A stretch of DNA of 37,860 nucleotides, taken from positions 1 through 37,860 of the forward strand of contig JBGPJM010000023.1 of the NCBI GenBank assembly GCA_041485385.1, in the 5' to 3' direction. A program made the position numbers and the translations under genes. The notes beneath the pieces were generated by a model. It did not search any database, was not told where the DNA came from, and worked only from the letters and a program-made list of their open reading frames with translations. This document shows, piece after piece, positions 19,418 to 28,148 of this stretch; the first letter of the stretch is position 1, and each line of letters begins with the position of its first letter. This DNA is from JBGPJM01 sp041485385 (lineage in GTDB: Bacteria > Planctomycetota > Phycisphaerae > Phycisphaerales > UBA1924).

Positions 19418-20401
19418 ATGCTCCTGGACCTGAATGCACGGAACCTGCCGCGGGCGGCGATCTTCAACGGACGACGGTTCTCCGAGCCGGACCTGGGGAT
19501 CTGCGGCGAGCCATCGTTTACGATCGCGCGCGGCGACCGGGTGTACGGAATCGGGAGCTGTTTCGCGCGGGCGGTGGGGAACATGCTTGCGCAGGCGGGG
19601 TATCCCGTAACGTTCGGCGGCCTGTACCACCGCTACAACATCTTCAACATCCTGCAGACAGTACGGTGGGGGCTTGAAGGCGGATTCGGGCCCGAGCACC
19701 TGATCGAGCTGGAGAACGGCCAGTGGTACGACCCGCACGGGCTGGAGGAATCCGACCATGTGTACGACTCCCGCGACCGGGCGCTGGAGCTGTCGCGGGG
19801 CGCGCTGGCGGAGGTCGGCAAGGCCATCCGCTCGGCGACGGTGATGGTGCTCACGCTCGGCTTGGTCGAGGTGTGGCGCGATGAACAGACCGACGTCTGG
19901 CTGAACCTCATGCCGCCCAGGAAGCTGATCCCGGACTTCGACCGGCGGTTCACCATGCACAAGACGCGCCAGGCGGAGAACGCGACGGCGATCACGTCGC
20001 TCTTCAAGACGGTTCGGGCCGACAACCCGGCGCTGAAGATCATCTGCTCGGTGTCGCCGATCCCGCTCCGCGCGACGTTCTGCTTCGGCGACGTGCTGGT
20101 GGCGACGGCGTACGGCAAGGCGACGCTGCGATCGGCGCTGCAGGAGGCGATCGACGACGCGAAGCGGCTGCGGATGGCGCACATCGACTACTTCCCAAGC
20201 TTCGAGATCGTCTCGTTCCAGCGGAACAACGGTGTGTACAAGCCGGTAAACGCCGCGGGAAAGCCCGACCACCTGCACATCCGCGAGGAGTTCCTGGAGA
20301 GGTCGGTGCGGAAGCAGTTCCGAGCGGCGTACCTGGCGCCCGCGGCAAGGCCGGCGGAGCCGCCCGTCACGCCCGCACAGCCCGCCAGGCTCGCCGGCTG
20401 A
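19418..20401 (+). CDS. GSCFA domain-containing protein
   Basis: A 327-residue protein with the family's name-giving motif at residues 46-50 (Y-G-I-G-S-C-F-A-R). Further family features include L-T-L-G-L-V-E-V-W and S-V-S-P-I-P-L-R-A-T. GSCFA proteins resemble SGNH/GDSL hydrolases, with the Ser in G-S-C as likely nucleophile, and are often found in polysaccharide loci. An acyl-ester role (esterase or acetyltransferase) is inferred. I chose the ATG at 19418, which has CGGAGA about six bases upstream; a TTG at 19382 would add 12 residues and lies closer to the oxygenase stop. It is the last of the three plus-strand genes and converges with a large glycosyltransferase. Confidence 0.87.
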   Translation: MLLDLNARNLPRAAIFNGRRFSEPDLGICGEPSFTIARGDRVYGIGSCFARAVGNMLAQAGYPVTFGGLYHRYNIFNILQTVRWGLEGGFGPEHLIELENGQWYDPHGLEESDHVYDSRDRALELSRGALAEVGKAIRSATVMVLTLGLVEVWRDEQTDVWLNLMPPRKLIPDFDRRFTMHKTRQAENATAITSLFKTVRADNPALKIICSVSPIPLRATFCFGDVLVATAYGKATLRSALQEAIDDAKRLRMAHIDYFPSFEIVSFQRNNGVYKPVNAAGKPDHLHIREEFLERSVRKQFRAAYLAPAARPAEPPVTPAQPARLAG

Positions 20402-20455
20402 GCGTCGTCAACTCGGGCGATCGTGAATCAGCGGTCCTAGTTGCGGGGCCGGGCG

Positions 20456-23416
20456 CTACGCCGCCGGCGCCGCCAACGTGGCGCAGACCTCCACCTGGTC
20501 GTAGGTGCCGTACACCGGAATCACGCGGATGCCGTCGCGCCGGAAGACCTCGCAGCGGACCCACATCGATGCCTCCCAGGCATCGCTGGAGAGCAAGATC
20601 GCCTGGGGAGAGAACTCGTCGATCGCCCGGTCGAACGGCACGATCGGCAGGCCGAAGAGGAACGGCCACGGCGGCGGGTTGTCGTCGAGGAAGCCGACGA
20701 ACGGGAGGCCCATCTCGAACAGCGGAGCGATCCGGCGCGTGTGCTTGCCCACGCCGTAGACGGCCATCCGCTTGCACCCCTCCTCAACGGCCTGACGGGC
20801 CAGCCGGCACATCCGGCCGACGGGATCGTCCCGTCGCGGCTCGCGCAGGTGGGGCGAGAACACGACACCGAGGCCGCGGGCGCGCCAAGCCTCAAACCGG
20901 TCGATCTGCTCGGGGGAGGGCGCCGGGTCGGCGGCACGCGACCGCACGATCACCGCGTCGCTGTCCGCACTGGGCTGGTCGAAGGCGATCCGGGAGAACC
21001 CTGATTCTCGCAGGGACCGCTCGATGAGCGCCTCGACGCTGTCGTCCTCCGCCCACCCCTTCTGCCACCGCCAAGGCTCGATCAGACGGAGGCCCAGGTC
21101 GGTGGGGCGGCTGTCCATGGGGCGCGCCATGACCCAATCGAACATCGCCCGGTACTGTCGCGCCATGGCCGGGATGGACGCATCGCGCCGCGCCGTCTGC
21201 CACGCCGCTCGCCCCATGCGCGAGAGCAGCGATCGCGACCGGGCCAGTTCCGACAGCCTGGCTGCCATCTCGTCCGGCTCGCCCACGGGCACGATGAGGC
21301 CGTTCTCGCCGTCGGCGACCCATTCGTCCACGCCGCTGTTCACGGCCGTCACCGCCGGCACCACACCCGCGCCCATCGCCTCCAGCATCGACACGCTCGT
21401 TCCCTCGAACTCGCTCACCAGCACGCTCACGTCGACTGTCTGGAGGAAGCGCTCGACCCACGCCGGCTCCTTCCGCCCGTGCACCACCACGCGCCCGTAG
21501 GCCAGCTCCCTCCGGGCTAGCGAGGCCCTCCACCCGGGCAGGTCCACGCCGTCGCCGACCATGTGCAGCTCGTACGCGGTGCCGCGCGATTCCAGGCCGT
21601 CGACGACCTTGAGCAGGTCGCCGATCCGCTTCTGCACCTGCACCATCCGCCCGAAGTAGGCCAGCTTCAACGGGCCGGCGGGCTCGACCGCGCGCGGGCG
21701 CGCGGCCACGGGGCCGACGCACGGGATCTGGATAAGCGGACGCGTGGGCGCAGAGCCCCGGGTTGCCTCCTCGATCGGCTCCAGCCAATCCAGGCATGCC
21801 CGGCTGACACCCACGGCGCCGTCCCAGCGGCTGTAGGTCGAGATCAACTCGCGGTAGTACGGCTCGTCGGTGTGCGCCAGCGCAACGGTTCGTACGCCCT
21901 TCGCACGGAGCTGCATCGCCGCGGCGTACGTCACGTCGCTATAGTTGGGGATGACGATCCCGCCGGCGCCGCCCGGGGCCCCGGCATCGCCGAGCATGGA
22001 CTCGATCGACCGGCGGACGACGCCGACGATGTCGAGGTTGTCGGCGCACGGGTCCACGACGCACAGCTCGGTCAGCTGGTCCAGCTCGACCCTCACGCCC
22101 TCGCCGCGCCATGCGTCGGGTCTGGCCGCGATCAGGAGCGTCCGGACGTCATACCCCAGGTCCTCGTCGGCGAAGGCCCGGGCGAGCCGGAGCGCCCAGG
22201 TCCGCACCCCCCCCACCGGCGACTCGTCGCAGACGACGCAGTTGATCACTCGCGGGCGGCCGGACGAGGCGCCGCCGGGACCAGCTGGTGCGGGCGTCGC
22301 GCCCGCCACACGCACCGGCGACCGGAACTCCACGGTCGTCCTCGACGCGCGAGGATCCTCAAGGAGCTCGCTCACTGCGTCTGCCAGGCGCGCCGCCCCC
22401 GGCGGCAGGCCGGACGTGCCGTCGATCTCGTGCAGCGACCGGAGCAGCTGCTGCTGGCGGGCCATCGCGGCAGGCCCGGCCGCGAGAATCGAGGCGACCA
22501 GCTCGCGGGGGTCTTCGAACCAGCCGGACAGCTCGCCGGCGAACTCGCTCCGGGCCCGCAGGCGCTGAAGCGTGGCGTCATCGACCCCCGCCTGCGTTGC
22601 GGCGGACCAGTCGATCTCGCCGGCGACGCATCTCCAAGCCCATGTGGCGGGCTGCCACAGCGGCGTGGGGTGCGCGTGGAGCAGGCCGATGGGGCGTCCT
22701 GCGATCATCGCCTCGACCATGAGTGTCGAGGGTGTCGTGATCACCGCGGAGACATCCGCCAGCGCCGTGCGCAGGGGACGAGTATCGCGGATAACGCCAA
22801 TCTGGCCGTCCAGGTCGTCCGTCAGACGCCAGACCACGGGCACGCCGAGCGCCTCTAGGGATGCCCGCATCGCGACCAGAGCCGAGACCAGCCGCTGGCG
22901 TTCATCGTCGTTGAAGGAGGGCCGGTTGGCCGTCGCGACCATCACCGCGGGCCGGTCCGGAAGGGGAAGCGGACCGGCGCTTCCCCCCGCCATGCCGGGT
23001 CGCGCCAGGCGCGGCAGGCCGGTCGCCACGGCGTCGTTCCCCAGATCCCCCAGAATCCCCCGGTCGATCTCCCCGGCGCACGCGATCACGTCGACCGGGG
23101 CGGGGCGCAAGAAGTGCTCACCACTCCAAGGGTTAACGAACGTGTTGCGGTACTCGACCAGGCCGTCCATGACCAGGACGGTGGTCGCGCCGATTCGCCG
23201 CGCCTGACGGACCGCCAGGGCGTTCATGCACGCGAACGAGTCGTGGATAACGACGACGCGCGTCCGATCGGTCATCCGGGCCGGCGGCTGGTCGGGGAAG
23301 ACCCGCTCGCTGGCGATGCCGCGCTCGGCGAGCAGCCGGTCCAGGCCCGCGTAGTGGTCGACGTCCAAGCCGCACTGGACCAGCATGACCGGAAAGGATC
23401 GGCGCGCATCGCTCAT
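20456..23416 (-). CDS. Multidomain glycosyltransferase (GT-B-like, GT4 and Rossmann module)
   Basis: A 986-residue protein started at the ATG ending at 23416; the longer frame is Arg-rich and unlikely. Residues ~1-350 form a GT-B-like or glycerophosphotransferase-like region (V-V-V-I-H-D-S-F-A, then V-I-T-T-P-S-T-L-M-V-E-A-M-I-A-G-R-P). Residues ~420-760 are a family 4 glycosyltransferase (V-G-G-V-R-T-W-A-L-R, L-A-Y-F-G-R-M-V, and the E-x7-E motif F-E-G-T-S-V-S-M-L-E-A-M near residue 675). The last ~115 residues carry the G-V-G-K-H-T Rossmann module (about residue 887). It is head-to-head with the paralogous GT4 gene at 23536 and shares its V-S-M-L-E-A-M signature and C-terminal module. Donor and acceptor are unknown. 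Confidence 0.83.
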   Translation of the reverse strand: MSDARRSFPVMLVQCGLDVDHYAGLDRLLAERGIASERVFPDQPPARMTDRTRVVVIHDSFACMNALAVRQARRIGATTVLVMDGLVEYRNTFVNPWSGEHFLRPAPVDVIACAGEIDRGILGDLGNDAVATGLPRLARPGMAGGSAGPLPLPDRPAVMVATANRPSFNDDERQRLVSALVAMRASLEALGVPVVWRLTDDLDGQIGVIRDTRPLRTALADVSAVITTPSTLMVEAMIAGRPIGLLHAHPTPLWQPATWAWRCVAGEIDWSAATQAGVDDATLQRLRARSEFAGELSGWFEDPRELVASILAAGPAAMARQQQLLRSLHEIDGTSGLPPGAARLADAVSELLEDPRASRTTVEFRSPVRVAGATPAPAGPGGASSGRPRVINCVVCDESPVGGVRTWALRLARAFADEDLGYDVRTLLIAARPDAWRGEGVRVELDQLTELCVVDPCADNLDIVGVVRRSIESMLGDAGAPGGAGGIVIPNYSDVTYAAAMQLRAKGVRTVALAHTDEPYYRELISTYSRWDGAVGVSRACLDWLEPIEEATRGSAPTRPLIQIPCVGPVAARPRAVEPAGPLKLAYFGRMVQVQKRIGDLLKVVDGLESRGTAYELHMVGDGVDLPGWRASLARRELAYGRVVVHGRKEPAWVERFLQTVDVSVLVSEFEGTSVSMLEAMGAGVVPAVTAVNSGVDEWVADGENGLIVPVGEPDEMAARLSELARSRSLLSRMGRAAWQTARRDASIPAMARQYRAMFDWVMARPMDSRPTDLGLRLIEPWRWQKGWAEDDSVEALIERSLRESGFSRIAFDQPSADSDAVIVRSRAADPAPSPEQIDRFEAWRARGLGVVFSPHLREPRRDDPVGRMCRLARQAVEEGCKRMAVYGVGKHTRRIAPLFEMGLPFVGFLDDNPPPWPFLFGLPIVPFDRAIDEFSPQAILLSSDAWEASMWVRCEVFRRDGIRVIPVYGTYDQVEVCATLAAPAA

Positions 23417-23535
23417 CGTCGCGGATGATCGGCGGGTGCGCACGCATCGAGCGAAAATTGGCACTCTGTTCCCACGATCAGGGCGTGGCAGGTAACTCTT
23501 GCGTGTCGGCCCGGATCGCCGATCCCTAGGCAGCG

Positions 23536-25218
23536 ATGTCGTCCCTCGTCCGACCAGCCCGCCCATCTCCTCGCGCCGCCGGTGCGCCCGGCACGCCGGC
23601 ACGCGCCCACGCGGCGCCCCTGGTGATCTCGCTCCCAGACGGGCTGAGTGTCAGCGGCGTGACGATGTGGGCGATCCGGCTGGCCGGCGGGCTCGCGCGG
23701 GCAGGACGCAGCGTCACCCTGGTCGTGCACGACGAGCCGCCGGGACAGGCCCGGCTCGACATCCCGCTGGAGCGCGGCGTTGCGGCGATCCGGCTGAGCG
23801 GCTCCGGGGGCGCCAAGCCGCCGTCGCTCCGCCAAGCCGCGGGGGACCTCTCACCGTTCATCCCGGCGTACCGCAATCTCATCCGGGGCATCGCCGACCG
23901 CACGGGGTCGCCAGTGGTGTTCTGCCCCACCCTGCTGGGCGACGCCTTCGGCATCGGGGCGGCGATCAGCCTCACCGATCCGGACCTGATCCGCATGGTG
24001 GGCTGGCAGCACGCCGACATCGCCTACGACTCACGTGTGCTGGAGTACTACGAGCCGGCAATTGCCCGCTTCGTCGGCGTGAGCTCGCACATCTGCGCGG
24101 GTCTGCGGGCCCGCCTTCCCCGCCGCGAGGCGGACATCTGCTGCATCGTCAACGGCGTGCCCGCGGAGCTCGAGCCGCCATCGACCCGCCCCGCGCTGCG
24201 CGCGGATGGATGGAAGCCGGGCACAACCCTAAAGCGCCCGGTGCGGCTGACCTACACGGGACGGATCGAGCACAATCAGAAACGGGTGACGGCGCTGGTG
24301 GCGCTCTCGGATGAGCTGGCGCGTCGCGGCATCGATCACTCGCTCACCTTGGTCGGCGACGGCCCCGCGGCCGAGGAACTGGACGGGCTGATCGCCCGGG
24401 GCAGCTCGGGTGTTCGATCGCGGCGCGCGGACCGCATCCGGCGAACGCCGCCTCTGTCGCCGGAGGGTGTCCGGGCCCTCCTCGAGTCCTCCGACGTGTT
24501 CGTGCTCGCCTCCCGTTACGAGGGGCTGAGCGTGTCGATGCTGGAGGCGATGAGCGCGGGGTGCGTGCCGGTCGTGACGCCAGTCGCCTCCGGGGCCACT
24601 GACGTCATCAAGGATGGAATGAACGGGTTCTTCGCGGAAGTCGATCCGGCGGAGGACGACGCGGCGGTCGCGGTATCTCTGGCCGGGGCCATCGAACGAT
24701 TCCTTGGCTCGCCGGCGAGCGTCATCGCACGGGCCGCCTGGAGCACGGTACGGGAGAGGTTCCGCCTCGAATCGCACACGCTGGCAGTTGCAAGCGTGCT
24801 GGACGCCGCCGCGGTCTCCCCTGCGCGCCCCTGGCCCACCGACCGCCCCTGCGCCTTCACCGGCGGCACGGACGCCACGGGCTCCGGCACGGTTCCACCC
24901 GACGGGGCCGTGCGTCTGCGGGAACTGCTGGCCTCCCTCGCCGAGCGCTCAATCATTCTCCATGGTGCCGGGCGCCACACCGTCGAGCTCGCCGCCGTCC
25001 TCGCGGAATCGCCCGCGCGGATCGTCGCGATCACCGACGACGACCGCGCCCGGCACGGCGCCTTGCTCTTCGGCTGGCCGATCATCGCCCCCGGGGCGGC
25101 CGCGACCGCCGGCGCCACCGACGTCGTCATCTCCTCCTGGATCCACGCCGACGCGATCTACGCCCGGCGCGCCGTCTACGAGCGTCAGGGCCTCCGCGTG
25201 CACCACTTATACAAGTGA
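23536..25218 (+). CDS. Family 4 glycosyltransferase with C-terminal Rossmann module
   Basis: A 560-residue transferase. Residues ~28-420 are a GT-B enzyme: S-G-V-T-M-W-A-I-R-L-A near the N-terminus, L-T-Y-T-G-R-I-E-H-N-Q-K-R in the middle, and the E-x7-E donor motif Y-E-G-L-S-V-S-M-L-E-A-M near residue 335. Residues ~460-560 repeat the module seen in two neighbours: I-I-L-H-G-A-G-R-H-T, I-T-D-D-D, L-F-G-W-P-I, D-V-V-I-S-S and a final G-L-R-V-H-H-L-Y. The first 27 residues are Pro/Ala-rich. It is divergent from its paralogue at 23416 with 119 bases between starts, and ends only three bases before the convergent GT2 gene. The sugar is unknown. Confidence 0.86.
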   Translation: MSSLVRPARPSPRAAGAPGTPARAHAAPLVISLPDGLSVSGVTMWAIRLAGGLARAGRSVTLVVHDEPPGQARLDIPLERGVAAIRLSGSGGAKPPSLRQAAGDLSPFIPAYRNLIRGIADRTGSPVVFCPTLLGDAFGIGAAISLTDPDLIRMVGWQHADIAYDSRVLEYYEPAIARFVGVSSHICAGLRARLPRREADICCIVNGVPAELEPPSTRPALRADGWKPGTTLKRPVRLTYTGRIEHNQKRVTALVALSDELARRGIDHSLTLVGDGPAAEELDGLIARGSSGVRSRRADRIRRTPPLSPEGVRALLESSDVFVLASRYEGLSVSMLEAMSAGCVPVVTPVASGATDVIKDGMNGFFAEVDPAEDDAAVAVSLAGAIERFLGSPASVIARAAWSTVRERFRLESHTLAVASVLDAAAVSPARPWPTDRPCAFTGGTDATGSGTVPPDGAVRLRELLASLAERSIILHGAGRHTVELAAVLAESPARIVAITDDDRARHGALLFGWPIIAPGAAATAGATDVVISSWIHADAIYARRAVYERQGLRVHHLYK

Positions 25219-25221
25219 CCG

Positions 25222-26259
25222 TCAACGTCGCGCGCCGGCCGCACACGCCGCCTCCGCCGCGCCCACGAGGCCCTTTCGCCAGGTCCATCGCTTCAGCAGG
25301 AGGTGCTGCTCGTAGACCAGGTTGACCAGTTCGCCCGCATGCTCGGCGCGCAGGGCCGACGCGGCGATCTCGCGCAGGTGCAGGAACGAGCGCCGCAACC
25401 GATCAGCCGCCCGGCGTTCGCGCTGCACAAACTGACGGCTGTACTCGATCTCGTCGTCGCTGGTGACGTCGCGACCGAACATCACGGCGGCACATTCCGG
25501 GGCCGTGCGCGCGAACCCCCAGGCCGCGAAGCCCAGCTTCTCCTCCCTTTCCAGGTATCCGGCCGGGTCGTAGCGGTGGTCGTGTACCGCCCTGGCTTCG
25601 GGGCGGTAGAGCACCGGCATCCCGTACCGCTCCTTCAGGCGCCAGGCGATCTCGTTGTCCTCGTACCCGTAGGTCGCGGGGAAGGCCGCGTACCCCCCCA
25701 CCGCGCGCATGGCCTCGGTCGCGGCGGAGTGGTTGAGCCCGAAGCAGTGCCGGAATCCCCAATCACGTTCCGGATCGGTCGAGCCCTGCATCTGGTCGTA
25801 GAAGAAGATCAACGAGGTTTCTCGCACGAGCCGGTCGAAGAGGGTGTCATCCTCATAGACGAACCACGGCGAGTCGCCGACGATGATCGCGGGTCGTCCA
25901 AGCCGCTCCTGCTCACGGTGGGCCCGGGCGTGGGCCTCAAGAAAGCCCGGTTCGGCAAGGACATCGTCGTTGATCGAGATGGTCCACCGCCCGCGGGCGA
26001 TCTCCAGCAGGCGGTTCCGGACCGCCGCAAGCCCAACCTGCGTCCCCGCGACGACCCGCAGGTCGCCGCGGACGTCTGTCCCCCAGACCGTGCGCGCGGC
26101 GTGCTCGGAATCAGGGTCCGGCCCGTCGAGCCCGACGAGCACCTCAAAGGCCGCCTCCGCCCCGCCGCCCATCGTCAAACGCTGCTCCCTGAGGCGCGCG
26201 AGGCACGTGGCCAAGGTCGAGGCACGACCCCGCGTGGGGATGATCACGCTGAGTTCCAC
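25222..26259 (-). CDS. Family 2 glycosyltransferase
   Basis: A 345-residue GT-A glycosyltransferase starting at a GTG (ending at 26259): M-E-L-S-V-I-I-P-T-R-G-R is the classic family N-terminus and no in-frame ATG lies upstream. The nucleotide-binding strand is F-E-V-L-V-G-L-D-G, the metal motif reads T-I-S-I-N-D-D-V in place of a plain DxD, and the acceptor region has Y-G-Y-E-D-N-E-I-A-W-R-L. The C-terminal ~100 residues are helical and Arg-rich, possibly a membrane-surface or partner contact. It converges with the GT4 gene, with only three bases between the stops. It marks the right edge of the glycan cluster. Confidence 0.87.
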   Translation of the reverse strand: MELSVIIPTRGRASTLATCLARLREQRLTMGGGAEAAFEVLVGLDGPDPDSEHAARTVWGTDVRGDLRVVAGTQVGLAAVRNRLLEIARGRWTISINDDVLAEPGFLEAHARAHREQERLGRPAIIVGDSPWFVYEDDTLFDRLVRETSLIFFYDQMQGSTDPERDWGFRHCFGLNHSAATEAMRAVGGYAAFPATYGYEDNEIAWRLKERYGMPVLYRPEARAVHDHRYDPAGYLEREEKLGFAAWGFARTAPECAAVMFGRDVTSDDEIEYSRQFVQRERRAADRLRRSFLHLREIAASALRAEHAGELVNLVYEQHLLLKRWTWRKGLVGAAEAACAAGARR

Positions 26260-26459
26260 AGGGCAGTTATCGGCAGGGATCGCCGGCGGTGTTCACCGTG
26301 AGTTCCGTCCGTAGCGCGCCGCCCCCGGTTCCGGGCCGTGTTTGCGCGTTCCAAAATCACGCCCATCGCGCCTGGGGCCAATCCCATCCCCGGCTTTGTC
26401 CGATAGAAATGCCATCGGGCTGGCCGCGTATCGCGCGGCGCGCCCCGGAGGCACCAGAC

Positions 26460-26783
26460 ATGGCCCAGAACACTGATCGTCGCGAGCATCCGCGGCAGAG
26501 CATCGAGCGTCCGTGCAAGGTGTTCCGGCGCGGCACGCAGCAGTACGTCGCGGCGCGGACGTGCGACGTCTCGGCGGGGGGCGCCCTGCTGGAGATCAGC
26601 GCGGCGCGTCCGGTTGTGCCCGGTGAGCGGGTGGATGTGGGCGTAGCGTGGTCTCGCTCGCCGATCCTGCTCGAGGATGCCCTCATGGAGTCGCACGTCG
26701 TCCGGGTTTCGCCCATGGGGAAGAACCGCCAGACGATCGGCATCCGCTTCGACCGAGCCATCTCGCCCGCCGTCGCGGCCTGA
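26460..26783 (+). CDS. PilZ domain protein
   Basis: A 107-residue single-domain PilZ protein, predicted to bind cyclic di-GMP. Both signature motifs are present: R8-x3-R12 (R-R-E-H-P-R) and D36-x-S38-x2-G41 (C-D-V-S-A-G-G). The ATG at 26460 follows a GGAGG site and removes an unlikely 57-residue Arg/Pro-rich leader. Single PilZ domains usually act as adaptors controlling polysaccharide synthesis or motility, so a link to the adjacent glycan cluster is plausible but unproven. nadA follows on the same strand after 52 bases and may be cotranscribed. Confidence 0.87.
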   Translation: MAQNTDRREHPRQSIERPCKVFRRGTQQYVAARTCDVSAGGALLEISAARPVVPGERVDVGVAWSRSPILLEDALMESHVVRVSPMGKNRQTIGIRFDRAISPAVAA

Positions 26784-26835
26784 GGATGCGACACGCCAGA
26801 CGCGCCAGGACCAGACGACCCTACTATCTGCGGCG

Positions 26836-28092
26836 ATGCTGTGGCAACCATCGCTCTCCGACAGCTATACCCGGGCGACACCGGATGAACTCGCCCAGCG
26901 CATCACCGCGCGCCGGCGCGAGCTGGCGCGCGACCTGGTCATCCTGGGCCACCATTACCAGACAGACGAGGTGATCCAGCACGCCGACTTCGTCGGCGAC
27001 TCGCTCAAGCTCTCGCAGCTGGCCGCAAAGAAGGTCACCGAGCAAGGGGCGAGGCACGTCGTGTTCTGCGGCGTCCACTTCATGGCCGAGACGGCCGACA
27101 TGCTCACCCCCGACAGCGTCGCGGTGATCCTGCCCGACCTCTCGGCCGGCTGCTCGATGGCCGACATGGCGGACTACGACGACGCGGTGCAGGCCTGGGA
27201 ATCGCTGCACGAGTCGCTGCGCGGGCGGGGCGGGGGGGGGTGGCAGGGGCGGATCATCCCGATCACGTACATCAACTCGACGGCCGCGATCAAGGCGTTC
27301 GTCGGCAGGAACGGCGGGGCGGTCTGCACCTCCAGCAACGCCGCGCGAGTCTTCGAGTGGGCCATGGCCGGGGGCAGCGAGCCGCTGGCCCCGTCCGCTC
27401 GCGGGAAGGACCGCGCGGGCGACGATCACGGCACCAAGATCCTCTTTCTGCCCGACCAGCACCTGGGACGCAACACCGCGGCCGCGTACGGGCTCGATGT
27501 GGGGAAGCAGACGTGCGTGTACGACCCGCGAAAGGCGGCGGCGGGGCACGAGCTGGGCGGGGTATCACCCGCGCAGGTACTGGCCTCGCGCGTGATCCTC
27601 TGGGCGGGTCACTGCTCGGTGCACAAACTCTTTCGCCCTGAGCACTGCGACGAGATCGACCGCCTGAACGAGGGGAAGCCCGCGACCGAGCGCATGAGGC
27701 TCCTCGTGCACCCGGAGTGCTGCAAGGAGGTCGTCGATCGGTCCGATCTGGCGGGCTCGACGGAGTACATCATCAAGACGATCCGGGAGGCGCCGGCCGG
27801 CTCGCGATGGGCGGTGGGGACGGAGGTGCACCTGGTGAACCGCCTGGCGCGTGAGGCCGCGGAGCTGGGGGTGCAGGTGCGGATCCTGAGCGATTGCCAG
27901 TGCCTGTGCACCACCATGTTCCGCATCGACCAGGCGCACGTGTGCTGGGTGCTGGACAACCTGGCCAAGGGGAAGGTGGTCAACCGCATTACCGTGACGG
28001 CCGAGGCGCGGAAGCACGCTCTCAGGGCGCTCGAGCGGATGCTCTCGCTCGTGCCGGCCAGGCCCGACACGGTGGCGGTGCCTGTGGATTGA
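26836..28092 (+). CDS. nadA: Quinolinate synthase
   Basis: A 418-residue [4Fe-4S] enzyme that condenses iminoaspartate with dihydroxyacetone phosphate to quinolinate in de novo NAD synthesis. Recognisable segments are L-G-H-H-Y-Q-T-D-E-V, F-C-G-V-H-F-M-A-E-T-A, L-S-A-G-C-S-M-A-D-M, I-N-S-T-A-A-I-K-A, F-L-P-D-Q-H-L-G, W-A-G-H-C-S-V-H, H-P-E-C-C-K-E-V and D-C-Q-C-L-C-T-T-M-F-R-I-D. The cluster ligands should be the Cys in F-C-G-V, in G-H-C-S-V-H and one in the C-terminal Cys group, which resembles the Gram-positive rather than the enteric form. The ATG at 26836 leaves a normal N-terminus. nadB and nadC are not in the window. Glycine-rich loops (R-G-R-G-G-G-G and the G-K-D-R-A-G-D-D stretch) are insertions relative to short family members. 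Confidence 0.95.
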   Translation: MLWQPSLSDSYTRATPDELAQRITARRRELARDLVILGHHYQTDEVIQHADFVGDSLKLSQLAAKKVTEQGARHVVFCGVHFMAETADMLTPDSVAVILPDLSAGCSMADMADYDDAVQAWESLHESLRGRGGGGWQGRIIPITYINSTAAIKAFVGRNGGAVCTSSNAARVFEWAMAGGSEPLAPSARGKDRAGDDHGTKILFLPDQHLGRNTAAAYGLDVGKQTCVYDPRKAAAGHELGGVSPAQVLASRVILWAGHCSVHKLFRPEHCDEIDRLNEGKPATERMRLLVHPECCKEVVDRSDLAGSTEYIIKTIREAPAGSRWAVGTEVHLVNRLAREAAELGVQVRILSDCQCLCTTMFRIDQAHVCWVLDNLAKGKVVNRITVTAEARKHALRALERMLSLVPARPDTVAVPVD

Positions 28093-28148
28093 CGCGGGGC
28101 CCCCGGCCTTCGGAGCGGTCGGAGCGGGGCGTGGTGGCACGGTGCCGA

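Noticed and set aside
23455..23475. Sigma-54 promoter (TTGGCACTCTG...) between the paralogous glycosyltransferases
   Set aside because: The -24 GG is present but the -12 dinucleotide ten bases later is CC instead of GC.
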